Assembly (NCBI GenBank): GCA_038087015.1
Contig: JASBNA010000037.1
Span: 310,001-374,000, forward strand
Direction: 5' to 3'
Origin: Cerrena zonata
Lineage: Eukaryota; Basidiomycota; Agaricomycetes; Polyporales; Cerrenaceae
Length of the DNA: 64,000 nucleotides
Below are positions 24,333 through 37,701 of this stretch, piece after piece. Each line of letters starts with the position of its first letter. Within the stretch, counting starts at the first letter, position 1. The translations under genes were made by a program, and so were the position numbers. The notes beneath the pieces were generated by a model. It searched no databases and was not told the DNA's origin. It saw only the letters and a list, made by a program, of their open reading frames with translations.

Positions 24333-25889
24333 TCAAAGTAAAGTTGAGGGCCCCTCCATTGGGTCATCCTGATCCATCAGTAGCACAGGTTGACCAAACG
24401 ACTGAGAACCGGCCTCCTGAGCCTCTTCCTGAACATCGCACTGTCCCTGCTTTAGCGAGCTGATGCGCTGTTGTATATCTTCTATGACCTTCTTTGTCAC
24501 CCCTAGTTTGTGATTCAAGACCACGCGTTTTACCTCAAGTTCGACGAATTCTTCCCTGTATGCCTTTTCTAACCGCTCGAGGAATGGTATATCCGTAACT
24601 TCCTTGAGCGAGGGCCCGCTATAATGAAACGACGAAGATGGCGCGGCGGGGAGCGGACTGTGAGCACCAATGGATTGAACCATTGGTCGGATGATTGCAG
24701 AGAGTGCAGAGGTTGCTGCGCTCTGCGGCTGAATGTCCAACGGAGCTGAGGTTTGTGAGGGGGGGATGGTCCCGGGATGGCTGGTAGTGTGCGATGAACT
24801 ATTGGGTTGCTCCCGCGGGACAGCGCTCACAGTGGGTCTCTCTCTATTAAGGCCGGGTGGAGGTGTGGCTGGCTGTGCGGCACGCTGCGGCGGCTCCAGC
24901 GATAGCGGCTGTGTTGAGGAGGATGGTGAAGCGACACTCTGTTCGAGCGACGTGCTTGGCACTTTCGGAAGCGTATTGCCAGCGGTAACTGTGTTCGATT
25001 TGATTGTACCCACAGCACCTACAGAAGGTGGGTTGTTTGTTGAGCGTGAGCGGGTCACTGGCGGTGCTATGGTTTCGTCACCAGGAGGGGATGCATCGCC
25101 AACTGGAAGGGACATGCTATTCCGGACGACTGGTGTCCCGATGCTCTGATTTTCTGCCACTGTTGGAAGATGTGTGACAATGTTTAGCCTCATGCTTGAA
25201 ACGAGAATACTCACACGTAGAACCACAGTCTGATTTTTCTTTACCCTTCCCTTTATCCTTGCCCTTGTCTTGGTCTCGTCCCTTATCCTTTGCAGGTCGT
25301 GGACGCTTTGAAGGTCACCCGATCTTGATTGAGTCAGAGTTACCTACCTCACTTGGTATAGGCGGCTTATTCGAACAAATGGTGGTCTGTGAGGGGGGCG
25401 CAGAGTCCGTGCGCAACTGTGTCCCGCTAGCGTGGTGTCTATCTATCTCCCGCTGAGAAGATGGCCCTGCGGATCCTTCCTGTGGGGGTGTAATGGACCC
25501 CTCCAGAAATAACGGAGGCTGTTTTGGATCTGGTGGGGGGGGGCTTTCATTGAAGTTTGGGGCCAGATTACCCGCAACAGTAGCCCAACGTGTTTCCCAA
25601 TGGTTCCTGACGTAGTCGCGCACGATGCGCAGACCTTCCTCTACATCAGCGTGGAGGTACTGTCGACGACGGATGTTCATCTGGATGGGATTCTGTGAAA
25701 TGTTACCAATCATTCGGCGAAGTTGAGCTGGTCACTAACCAACTCCTTATGAACCTCTCTAAACCACGCTACATACATCTCCCCCCTCTGTGCCAGAATG
25801 CCGGTCATATGGTTGGCCCAGTGGGTGAAGCTAGTATGGACGTTGGCTGAGCGTTCGTCAACGTTTGACTGTGTGCTGGTATGTGCCAT
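24333..25889 (-). CDS. coiled-coil cargo paralogue K1, one in-frame stop
   Basis: The exons 25889-25740, 25692-25215 and 25159-24333 close in phase (484 codons). It is a paralogue of the gene at 28109-29983: both start with a 50-codon exon containing SFTHWAN and MYVAWF, then RRRQYLH-DVEEGLRI and RDYVRN--WE/DSRWA. The middle is Pro/Ser/Thr-rich. The C terminus has TDIPFLERL, a coiled coil, and a shared tail with LLMD-DDPMEGPST. Codon 176 (25315-25317) is TGA where the paralogue has CGT (Arg), so translation should stop before the coiled coil. No known family is recognised. It lies downstream of cargo C, convergent with it. Confidence 0.65.
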
Positions 25890-26664
25890 CTTCACTTCTT
25901 GTTTTCAGTGCGCTGGTATTGTAGAAGAGTGAATGTGTTTAGTATGGCAATGGGTCCAACCACTTTACACATAATTCTCACATGCCATGCGGTTGATGCG
26001 CCCATAGGAAGAAGTTCTATCTGATGTACGTATATTGAATGTCCTATGTATTCTGAGACATACATGTATACCATTTCATCCTTAAATCGTACATTGGTGG
26101 TAAACTCTGCCAGTTCTGCACCCGCAGACTCTATGCGCACGCTGATAGTAACTCAGTTTAAATCTAAATGATACATTGTAGAGCCCCGCACATCCTTGAA
26201 GATCTAATATTCCACTGCAAGCTTGCCATTAAATTGCCCGAACATCCAATCCCTGTGTTGATTGTGGTATACGACCGTGCTAGTGTCTTCTGACGTCAGC
26301 AGGTGTGGGAGCTGAATGCGTGCATCGCTGTGACGGAGAGATGACCAATGTTTGAATTCAGGGCACAAGTTCACCATATGCGTTGATTTGGCTCCCCAAT
26401 TTCAATTATTCTATCCTCTCTATTTCCCTCTCCCGGTATATGCTGAACTATTCCCATTAGTATACTTGATGCTCCACGGTACTTTACCTCATTTTGATGT
26501 CCGTGACCATACAAGGGATAGCATTGATTTCGGTATCAATTTGTCTATGAGCCGTAAATTCCTATTTCATTTTGAAATGGTCCTTCCCGTGATTTTAAGT
26601 TTACTAGGAGTATTTCCTATATACCCAGCCCGTCAGGGGTCAAGTAGGTCCACTTCTCATCATC
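25890..26664. promoter_or_regulatory. divergent spacer between K1 and DnaJ-like 2
   Basis: This 775-base spacer holds both upstream regions. A plus-strand open frame starting at 26352 has the look of AT-rich non-coding DNA and overlaps the first DnaJ exon out of frame. Confidence 0.4.
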
Positions 26665-27484
26665 ATGGGATTCGACAACGAGCGCGAGCTATACACTCTG
26701 GTAAGCTTAGATTCCACTCATTTGAAGTACGTGTACTCACTTTTTATCAATATGTTTAGTTTGGCGCAGACCCTACTTGGACGGACGAGCGCATTCTCCG
26801 AGTATGGCGACGAATGGCTGCGCAGGTCAGACACAAAGCTTTTATGATTTTGCAACCATCTCACAGCATTTGAAGGCTCATCCAGACAAAGGAGGCGACC
26901 CAGAATATTTCAAAGAGTTAAAGTAGGCATCGTCTAAAGCGGCGGATATCATAAGACTGATTGATCCTGCTTGATAGCAATGCAAAAGACGTCCTTACCA
27001 ACAAGGTTAGTATGGAAATGTCACGGCTGCAGCGTCATCTGCCTGTTCAACTACAATGTAGGAAACCCGATATCATTACGATCTGGCCACTTTTCAAGGG
27101 CGCACGTGGGATCGTGTAGATGAAGATGGATTCGTCAAAGAATGCATCTCCGAAGAGAGCATCAAGGCATACACAGGCGCCGCTCGTGAACATTGTCTGT
27201 TCTGCAGCAGGTGTCACAAATGCCACTTCGCCCACGACCATAGCTGCATCCCATGCCCTACGTGCATGGCATGCGTTGAACACAATATTCACCCGGATGG
27301 CGACCTTTGTTGCCGCTGCGTGCGCTCGCCCTCGCCCGATAGTTCAAGTTCGTTGTCGGACATGCCACCCGTAGATGATCAAAATTCAAGCGACGTTGAA
27401 TTATACGAAGCGATCTGCGAGGATCAGGATCACGATGCTTCTGATTCTCAAGAGCCGATGTGGTCCACCGATGACGAGTTTTGA
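26665..27484 (+). CDS. DnaJ-like zinc protein 2 (HPDKGG kept)
   Basis: The exons 26665-26700, 26760-26825, 26867-26922, 26978-27005 and 27062-27484 close in phase (202 residues). The J-domain is compact: MGFDNERELYTLFGADPTW, a helix (ERILRVWRRMAAQ), then HPDKGGDPEYF with HPD at about residues 39-41, then NAKDVLTNK. This should engage an Hsp70. At about 106-140 a cysteine/histidine block follows (EHCLFCSRCHKCHFAHDHSC, CPTCMAC), likely zinc-binding, and near the end CCRC. The tail is acidic. It is the intact relative of the gene at 7005-7976. Standard DnaJ zinc domains have four CxxCxGxG repeats; this one does not. Its place between K1 and K2 suggests a cargo function, perhaps chaperoning the element's proteins. 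Confidence 0.8.
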
Positions 27485-28108
27485 GGGCAAGGCATCGAGT
27501 AACAATCATTCCGTATCTTGTTGATAGCTGGCTTTAACATGTAATATACTGTCATCGTTTATTGATACATATCTTGTGATCTATTTTAATGAAGAAAACA
27601 CGACATTGGCCCAATGGTATTGAGGAAGTTAAAACTTCAACAGGGTCAAAACATATAGATTTCCTCCAACGAAGTCTTGCCGTAATAACGTGTCTAGTAT
27701 GCACTTGAGGCGAGCGGTTTGTGTTCAACAGCACACTCTACCATTTGTTGTAAGATCACAGTAATTGAAGATGTCAGCCCCGCGCGGAGTAGCGCGCGAC
27801 GTGCCGTGCGCAATCCACGTCCGCAGATACCAGGTTTGTGAAGGTGATATGGCTAGTATAGCCCATAGGATCTTAATGTCCATTACCGTGACAGGAATCA
27901 AACATTTCCTTTCAATCTGTGGATAATTTCCTATCTTATTATTGCTGATGTTCATGGTTGTAGAGTCTGTGGATGACCAAGCGGATGATGGCATAGTTAT
28001 ACTCTGCGCTGTGTTCTCAAAGGCAATATTGTGATTGATCAAGAACATGATTCGACATTAAATAGAACTACAGGTACATTCAAGAAGTAGATACGCATTT
28101 ATCTCAAG
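27485..28108. other. intergenic, no supported feature
   Basis: This is the 3' flank of DnaJ-like 2 (plus) and of K2 (minus). Short frames here show no family resemblance. Confidence 0.4.
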
Positions 28109-29983
<1,875 letters not shown>

Positions 29984-30967
29984 TTAAAGACGCTGTTTTG
30001 AGAGTATGCAGACCTTGAAAGTAAATGAGATAAAGGGAGTGTGTTTGTATGGCTACGTTTCGACACTGCGCTAAAGCGGCTCATTGTGGGTCCAGCCTTA
30101 CACGTAATTGCCGTATGCCTGCGCGGTTAATGAGCCTCAACGTAATGCACGTATATGATGAGTTCTCGCCTTGTGATTTCGTAGTGTTTAAGTATGATAC
30201 TTGATTTCTGGCCCTATCTGCACACCTTCTGACGCTATCTTTGTTATTCTCATTCCCGCCTTGCGCACCCGCAAACCCTCTCCGCTTGCTTTAAGGTTTC
30301 CAAGCAATATCTCTACGGCTCCGCAGCTGGTTTGCGACGTGGGCTCGCGCATCCTATCTGTCATACATGACCCTGTGCACCTTATCGATAATCACTGCCC
30401 GCACATTGGAGCCATACCTACCTCCGCATCTGTCCCCCGACCTTAACCTCCTCGTTTTAAACGAGCAGTGATCATCCGATTTTCGTATGCGAAGTTCCTA
30501 TGCTCAATACACCTGCGCCTCCCCCATCCGTCAACTACATCCGAACATAGTAGCCTCAGTTATGTTCCGCATCCGTCTTGCACACATTTAAGCGCACTGT
30601 GATTTACGCTGAGCGGACACGCTAGTCATGGCCGCACATACCATCCTCCCGCTGGTTCCACTTTCCCGGCCGATGGCTGTTTCCTCAGACACCTTACGCA
30701 GCTTCAAGGCGCAGTAGCCTGCCTCTAGCACTATGCGATATAATGTTATTATTGTAGGAGCGTTCATAGCGGTTATAGGGTCTAGTCTTTCGAGCTTGCG
30801 TGGGTGAAAAAGGAGCTGAGTAGTTCTGACGTATATATATATGCTGGTCCATAAGTACCGTGTCCTCGGCTCCACTCGCTTTATGTATATACTCCATATC
30901 GTATTACTAGTTGGTGACATATCTACATGTGTATGGTATCCCTCGCGAACAGTGGTACATTTCCTAC
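29984..30967. other. upstream region of K2, no gene seen
   Basis: This is the promoter side of K2 and then the inner edge of the right array. Short frames in both strands lack support. Confidence 0.4.
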
Positions 30968-31553
30968 CCATTGTGAATGGTATTGCTGTTAAGATGGAGT
31001 TACTAACCACTGGTCCATTATGTACATGTTCGCCCATGATTCTAGTGACCACAACCATCCCATTACATACAGCTACCTCTCTAGGCATAACAACCACAAC
31101 CATTACATTCCATACAGCTGCCTCTCTAGGCATAACGGGCACCACCAGCCCATCACCCATGGCAGTTCGCGACTTCCAGTTAGGGCATCGTAGCCATTGT
31201 GTGTGGAAACAGTTTCGCTCAGCGGAGCCCACTATGGCAATTGACACTATGAAGACCATTTATACGGTGCATCACTCTCCCTCATTGGCAATGGTACTGC
31301 ACACCGCGCAGAATACATGCTACTACTCCATTACTAATGCTATAATGATCTAATACGGCTGGGTACCACCATTCCATTCCATATGGTAGAAAAGTGCCCT
31401 ACTTACTCCATTACGTATGGTATATATCCCACTGAATGGTGTGCTTATAGCACAACAACTGGATGCAATTCAAAGATAGACGTAGTGCATACAACCACTG
31501 TTCTACTCTCAGATGAACCGACCCATGCATTGATATACTATTCCACAATATGG
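30968..31553. repeat. right palindrome array (cluster C, CCAT-N5-ATGG)
   Basis: Units start at 30968 (CCATTGTGAATGG), 31015, 31055, 31100 (degenerate), 31150 (CCATCACCCATGG), 31194 (CCATTGTGTGTGG), 31282, 31328 (CCATTACTAATGC), 31374 (CCATTCCATATGG) and 31408 (CCATTACGTATGG). A looser copy lies at 31541. Read from the outer (right) end, the spacing is 34, 46, 46, the same as in the left array. Inverted, the outer region matches the left array beyond the palindromes: CTACTCCATT and CCACTGAA blocks occur at the same distances. The inner part holds two tandem 45-base copies (about 31048-31133) sharing CCTCTCTAGGCATAAC. Confidence 0.75.
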
Positions 31554-31789
31554 TGTGCCTGCCATCATGAAAACAGAGAGTCCAAGTTAAGCTGGGGATA
31601 GAAGCCTCCGTCGAGCTAACTGCGTGTGCGTCAGAAAGACTGTCGCACTCAAATCTTTTGACACTGTGAAACATGTCCAATTAGTGTGGTGGCGGAGTAA
31701 CAGAGTTAGAGCACTCACGGAGCAGCAACAGCGTAGCTGAAATACAGGATAGCGGATGTGAGAAGTACAATTCGGAAGGAGTGTGCCAT
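31411..31789 (-). pseudogene. small secreted protein 1, tail replaced by element end
   Basis: Exon 1 (31789-31719) encodes a signal peptide (MAHSFRIVLLTSAILYFSYA, then VAAP). Intron 1 is GTGAGT to CACAG, and exon 2 starts at 31663 with VKRFECDSL. The intact relative at 40998-41245 has the same exon phase, APVVKRISCDDL and a stop soon after a second Cys. Here similarity ends near the second Cys (about 31587), and the frame then runs on into the palindrome array to a stop at 31411. The KR pair is a likely Kex2 processing site. The simplest reading is that the giant element inserted in exon 2 of a host gene. The right element end would then be near 31555-31585. Confidence 0.5.
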
Positions 31790-32114
31790 ATTGTATATAG
31801 TGCCCTTTAGTATAGTACGTGCTGTTGAACTGACATCAGTCAATCGTGACAAAACGAGAGCCTCAAAAAATTCGAAGAAACTCACCAGTAGCCTGTACCG
31901 AAATGTTATCGCTGTGAGGTAAACTGTAATGGGGTGTAGCCAGACACTCGCCGTTAGACGTCTCACTCGGTACTTGTCATTATTTATACAGACTTTCTCC
32001 GAAGACCTGTGACAATACAGAGCAATGCTCTTTGTAAGATTGAACAAAGAACACTGTCCTAAAGCTGATGGTGGTAATGGAAGGACCTGATCTATCATAC
32101 ATCTGTTGATGGAT
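31790..32114. other. upstream of small secreted protein 1
   Basis: No coding feature was seen. The spacing and some words (CCAGACACT) resemble the region upstream of the related gene at 41246-41480, so the two promoters may be duplicates. Confidence 0.35.
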
Positions 32115-32460
32115 TCAAGAAGGTGAGCCTGAGCGCCGCTGTCGTATTGAACACTGAATGGGCCCCGAAACGCCCCATCTGAGAGCGCATTCCCTCTGAT
32201 ACGTACGACAATAGCGAGAAGGTGATGAATTAAACTCTTCGCGTTGTATAGCCACTCGCGTTATATCTCGTAGTTCACGTACGTGCGCCGAGCATTTGTA
32301 ATGGAAAGATCCCACCGATTTCTCCAGTGTACAGTCCGCAACTAAGAGGGGATAAGCACGGCTGGCTGCCTTGAGATCTCCGAGTATACATTTCAGATTA
32401 GTGTACAATGCCATAGTCCTTCTGATTATAGGCCACGGTCTTTTGCATAATCTACCCTCG
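32115..32460 (-). pseudogene. fragment of the F-box-like tandem family
   Basis: The sequence CKRPWPIIRRTMALYTNLKC followed by a polar helix matches the second exon of the neighbouring family members (SSRPWPLIRQVMSLYENPSC in the next gene). No first exon or later exons are found around it, and the frame drifts away from the family after about 70 codons. It is a truncated fourth copy. Confidence 0.55.
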
Positions 32461-32640
32461 ATTATGTGAGCCCTGGCTAATCGAAGACCGTAGCTAAATT
32501 TAAACCTCAAGAATCGACGGGGATTCAACTCGAACTGGACGCCCAGGGGACCCGCGGTTCGTGTTTTAACACCCTGAGGGCGAATGTTCTGCATTTTTCG
32601 TAACTTGGTGTTCTGCGTTGTCCTGCTGCGATCTTGACCA

Positions 32641-33756
32641 TCAGTGGGCGTAGGTTTTCAAACTGTAACGAATCTCATCACAGAACTTCGTCTCTGAAAT
32701 ACAGTTACTTGCCTCGAACTCTTTCACGATTTCTGCTACAACATAAGGTGGAAACCGATCTGAAAGATCCGAGGGAAGCAGTCCACGTGGTCCATAAACA
32801 CTTTTAAATCCTACTATCAAGATGTTTAGAAGCGTCAAGTCCATTTGGGTAAACTTCAGATCAATCAGGTACGTAACACACCGAGAAGCCAGGAAACAGC
32901 TCACAAAATCATTGTCGGCTTGTGCAAGGCTAGGGTGGTGGAGCATATCACATACTTGCTCCAGTTCTCATAGAGTGTATTGCATGGATGATGCTGTTGT
33001 GATATAAGTAACTAGAAATATTGAAATAGTTACACTCACAGAGGATACAATGGGGGAGGGATACAATAGCTCGATGTTGCAGTTTGCGTGATATGATACC
33101 ACGATTCTGGTACGTTCCACATGCAGCAACACCCAAGATCTTCTTCATCTCCGCGTTCACTACGCGTTCAGATGGAGGATCGTTGACGAATATGTCAACG
33201 TTATTTTGCAGCCATACACACCACTCGCTACAAGCTATTGCGCTGTAGCTACGCAGTATAAGAGAGCCATTATCTATTGGTTTGGCATTCTCAAAGGAGC
33301 AGCTCGGATTTTCGTAAAGGCTCATAACCTGTCTGATTAAGGGCCATGGCCTGGATGACAGCCTGTCGAAAGATCGTCATTTACCGCATACAAGTATTCT
33401 GTTGTGGCTCACCGTCCTTCCGAGAACGGAATGTACAACGTATCTGACAATACGGATAATGCTATACAGCGGATCCAGGGTGATGTCTGCAGCAAAGGTT
33501 CGAAATAGTTACAATCATATGGGCCGAGTAATGGAGGGCAGTATCTCTGGAAATCTTCCTCAACGACACCCATAACTTGTTTGATAGATGTATCCGCAGG
33601 TATGGGTACTACTAGTGAGAAATTGCGTATTATAGCAGGGTTAGGCATGACATCCTCAAGATAATCCGTAAAGACCGTAATGAATATCTCGCGAAGTAGT
33701 TCAGATGGAAGTGAGATCTTGCTGAAGAGTTTAGACTCGTCGCCCGAATCTTTCAA
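32641..33756 (-). CDS. F-box-like tandem family member 1, 309 residues
   Basis: The exons 33756-33413, 33362-33040, 32954-32905 and 32853-32641 close in phase. The N terminus has an F-box-like motif (ISLPSELLREIFITVFTDYL, then EDVMP), followed by GPYDCNYFEPLLQTSPWIR and LSVLSD. Exon 2 has SSRPWPLIRQVMSLYENPSC and a helical region (KLQHRAIVSLPHCIL). The last exon carries LPSDLSDRFPPYVVAEIVKEF. It is a paralogue of the genes at 35918-37111 and 37702-39083, with the same exon order. The final part differs from its relatives (a short TKFCDEIRYSLKTYAH end), so the C terminus may be eroded. The family is unnamed to my knowledge. An SCF adaptor role is a guess from the N-terminal motif. Confidence 0.6.
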
Positions 33757-34019
33757 ACAAGTTGCTTCGTGCTTACCTTGCTATCTGAAACATCTTCACC
33801 CCGGATGCCGTGGTCCATCGCAAGAATGAAGCTGGTTTTAGTTCAACCGAGAGAGGTTAAGATGGTATCTTGATCTTATTGGCTTTCTTTAGGCTTTCTT
33901 GTGATTCCTGTAGATTCCAAACGAAAACGGTTGGAAGTAAGTTGCTCTATTCGGAGGTGGAAGAGTGATCGGTCGCTCATATCATCTCTATCTTCAACCG
34001 CCACCACCACCTTACTATC
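33757..34019. promoter_or_regulatory. upstream region of secreted protein copy 1
   Basis: About 34000 the sequence (GAGTGATCGGTCGCT, then TTCAACC and CCACCACCTTACTATCATGC) matches the region before the ATG of copy 2 at 39226, so the duplication includes the promoter. Confidence 0.55.
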
Positions 34020-35240
34020 ATGCACTACAGTACACTTGCTCATACTGCATATTGTCGGGAGACACCCTAACCCTATGCATTATGAGAAATATGTTATACG
34101 AGGTGGGCGTCTAAATGAGCATGTGACTTAATTATAGATTAATATCATTCTAGTCATGAGAATACAAGGGAATTTTGATGATTCTAACATATATTCGGCA
34201 TAGAATCTGCATGATATGCTGTAATATGCATTAATATTCATTATTCTGAGTCAAATTTTCAAAATTCCTCGAGTGAACATCCATTTTTGGAAGGTAAATA
34301 CTTTCCCATCCCCCAAAATTGCTCCATGGTAATGCATAATCGACCCTCAGGGCTATGCATTATGCAATATGCACATTTCTGCCAAATTCCCCGCCTCCCG
34401 AGTTGGGACCCTCCACCTTCCGATGCATTATGAGAATTATGCGGTATTACCATATGCGGTATGAGCAAGTGTACTGTACCTCTTTCTCTTCATCTCTCTC
34501 ATCCTCGCAACGGCGCCGGTTGCTGTCGTAGCATGCGAAGGAGAATGCATTGTCGGGATCACAAACGCGTTCTTGGGGAACTACACTAACCCCATCCGCA
34601 TAACCATGGAACAAATCGTCAGTTTCGCCCCATAGTTCCTATTCATTGCTAACGTCTATGTTTCTAGGCACAGCAAATATCCTACTCAATACCTAATCAA
34701 CCCCCTCCTTTCCAGACGATCAACTACCTACAACCCATCCTAGATGCCTACAACAACGGAGCGTACGACGGAATGGAAAACGCTATCTTCCCAAGCTTTT
34801 TCCATGGGAAATGTCTGCGGGACGGGGTGACTCCTCCTGGCTGCCCAAACCCTGACTGTGATGTCGTCTGTGGTACCCCTGGCTCTCTGGTCCACTTCTA
34901 CCCAAAACTGCGTTACATCGCCTTTAACCAAACCCGCCGTGGACTACAAGCACTTGCCCTCCCTGGAGTCGACGCATACAACCAATTGGAACAAGCTGTT
35001 CTGGATTCTGTTCACCAAGGCTCGAATTCTCGCCGCGATGGACGACTTTCTCGATATGGGCTCTCGTACGCAAGACGCTCTGACGACGATGACGTTCGCT
35101 CTCAGCTGAGAAGCATTATGGATGATCTGCCTAACATTATGGAACGTGTCTGTGGTGGTACTGGCTCTGGCTCAACGAATGGTCTCCCGGATTGCAGTTG
35201 GACATCCCCGATGAAGGAATACATCTTGACTTTCCCGTGA
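34020..35240 (+). pseudogene. secreted cysteine protein copy 1, start codon separated by a MITE
   Basis: The ATG and codon 2 (34020-34025) are separated from the rest of exon 1 by the 449-base element at 34028-34476. After it, the signal-peptide coding sequence resumes (LFLFISLILATAPVAVVACE on translation) and exon 1 ends at 34617. Exon 2 is 34668-35240, 573 bases, the same length as in copy 2, with no stop. Just upstream of the resumed frame the element supplies an in-frame TGA, so no usable in-frame start is seen before the signal peptide. The mature part is nearly identical to copy 2 (VHFYPKLRYIAF, CGGTGSGSTNGLPDCSW). Unless a new upstream start is spliced in, the product would not be secreted. 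Confidence 0.75.
34028..34476. mobile_element. Tc1/mariner-like MITE, TA target duplication
   Basis: The ends are inverted copies of CAGTACACTTGCTCATAC and are flanked by TA (34026-34027 and 34477-34478). Comparison with copy 2 at 39226 shows the uninterrupted site ATGCACTATCTC, which proves the insertion and the TA duplication. The 449-base element has no coding capacity and is AT-rich. Confidence 0.92.
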
Positions 35241-35917
35241 TATGCTTTCTCCTCATAGGAGCAGGACTTTTCGAAGACCACTGCTCTGTCTGGCATTCTA
35301 ACTCTAATCATCATAATATTCTAATAATGGCACCCTACTGTATTAATATCATGACCTGTTATAGCACATTACTGCGACTTTATTTTGTTCTGCCTGGTGC
35401 GGTTCTGATTGTTACCGTGCACCACTCCCCGACATCACTATCCCACTCCCTTTAAGTGAGGACCTAAGTTTCAAGCTCCAAATCAGGGCTCTGTGTTCGT
35501 CCCAGCTGCGTATCGTTGGGACAAAGACTCGTCATTCTGTCAGCACTCCCAGCTTGGCCATCAAATAATAACCCTTAATCTGCAGGTAGATTCGCCAAAT
35601 GTAAGTTTGAAGGTTACCCGAACGTTTCTAAAATCCATCGGAGCGGAATCAACCTCTACTTGTGCTGATCAAGAAAGTGTATTGTTTGTCAATATTTCAA
35701 TTCTTGAGCCGTATAGTTTCAGCGAGACAAGACAAGCAGCATTATTCCGTATACCAAATGGTACTATGTAGTAGTTACTAAAGAACTATTGTTCTACCAC
35801 TACTTCATGATCTCCAAGTTGTTGGAATAAACTAGAAAATGAATGATGAATATATGAAGGCTGGCTGTATAAATATTCCAGGCGCACCACCATGGTCTGA
35901 ATTTACGCAAGGGACGT
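35241..35917. other. intergenic, no supported gene
   Basis: This is the 3' flank of secreted protein copy 1 and of family member 2. A 92-codon plus-strand frame at 35493-35771 is unsupported. Confidence 0.4.
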
Positions 35918-37111
35918 TCAACTGGTGGTCAGGTCTAGACCAGAATTCGGATAGAAGACTTGTTTCATATCTTGCAGGATTTGTAGTGTAAACAGCATGG
36001 AGACCTCATATTCGGGTGTGCGGCGTGCCCCTTCTGTGATTTTGACAAGTGTCGGGTATAATACACTTCGAAGCTGCCAAAAATTGATATACGGCACTTT
36101 GAATAGAGTACATAACATACATCATCTTTCAAGACCTCAGTATCAACATCGAGAGGTAAGGCAGCCATTTCATCGGGTGTTAAAGCACATTTTAGGTAGT
36201 ATTCTCTGATCAGTTTCAACAAAGTTCGAAGTACGAGAATGCCTTTGTCTGCCAGTCTTATCTGTGTCAAATATATAACAAGCAATGATGCTGAAAGAAT
36301 AAGCTTACGAGATGAATAGAATCACTATGAGGAAGTTGTTGTTGTTGTACGTCACAAAGCTTGAGTAGGTTTCCCAAGTTCCATTCGACGCAGTGTAATG
36401 CATAGACTACGGCTCGTTAGCATAAGCTCATCACTAATCGAGAAAAATCACCTAGGCCGCGTGTGATTACCATGATGGCTCGATGCTGAAGTTTCTGTGG
36501 GATGGATCCATGTTCAACAGGGCTCAGGAGTTCAAGGCCATTAGCAAGTGGGGGGAAATCATATGCTATTCCTAGTTGATGCAGCTGAACTGTATGCCAT
36601 AACGTCCATTCCATGCATATAAGACTACCGTACGCATTGAGTATTGGAGAATCGTTGACTGCCGCTTTGACGTCAGCGACCGTACACTTCGGATTAGTAT
36701 ACAGTTGCAGAATCTTGTGTATACATGGCCAGGGTCGTACTGATAACCTACAAAGGATTAGTTATTCACAATAGTGGGCAGAGATAGCATTGCGACTTAC
36801 CGTCCATCTACCCTAGGGATACGGAGATGGTCTGATAATACTGACAACGCGATCTCGCGTATCTGATACGACGTCTGCAGCAAGGGGGCGAAATGGTTAC
36901 GCTCGTAAGGTCCAACGATCTGAAAATAGTCATGTCTCATCTGTTTCGCGGCGATGTCTTCCACTTGCTCTGCGGTTGTATTTGGGGGTAGGGGTGTTTC
37001 CAGTGTAAACTGACGTATGAGGGCTAGGTCGGGCATGATATTTTCCAGATAGTCCACAAGTACAGTTGTGACGATCTCGAAGAGAACTTCAGGAGGCAGT
37101 AACACCATCAT
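35918..37111 (-). CDS. F-box-like tandem family member 2, 333 residues
   Basis: The exons 37111-36801, 36747-36452, 36406-36309, 36261-36121 and 36073-35918 close in phase. The N terminus (MMVLLPPEVLFEIVTTVLVD, YLENIMP) is F-box-like. Family blocks follow: GPYERNHFAPLLQTSYQIRE and LSVLSDHL, then SVRPWPCIHKILQLYTNPKC and KLQHRAIMVI. The C-terminal half is helical (KGILVLRTLLKLIREYYL). It looks intact and has the best-preserved structure of the three copies. No predicted signal peptide or membrane segment. Function unknown; it lies between the two copies of the secreted cysteine protein. Confidence 0.65.
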
Positions 37112-37701
37112 GGTTGTAACAAATGAAGAAATTCAGGAAACGATTGTTTATTGGAACGGCCCGGTCGTACGAATGAGGAAGGTGCCATGGTGTAAGCCAT
37201 CGATCATGGCTTGTTCAAGTTATATATTTGACACAGACAGCACGATATAATCATTAAAAGTAAAGCAACCATCGACGTCTATCTCTAGCCATATATCCAT
37301 AAAATAGAAGAACATACGTGAATCGAACCTTCTCGGTTTTACTGTGCTTACATTACTCCTTATGTCCTCGTCTACCGGAGGAGGGGATACTAGTTAGACC
37401 GGCTAGTATTGTCACTAGATGCGGCACTCATGTCCGAATTCCTCATGTTATTCATCACATCAATCTCCACAGATGGTGCCGACAGATAAATCCATTCAAA
37501 TATTTCCCGAAAAACCAGCCTTCAGGTCGGTTCGAGTATGTGTAAATGGATGCAAGTGACACATAACATAATACCTAGTAAATCCTACCTGCAATATTCT
37601 TTGTATACCGACATGATCTCTAGAATTGAGTAATACAGCTGTCCTCGGTCCACAAGCGGGCAGGGGATAAACAAGATACGTTGCTGACATGTCACAATAT
37701 T
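37112..37701. other. intergenic, no supported gene
   Basis: No coding exon is supported. It is the upstream region of family member 2 and the 3' flank of member 3. Confidence 0.4.
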
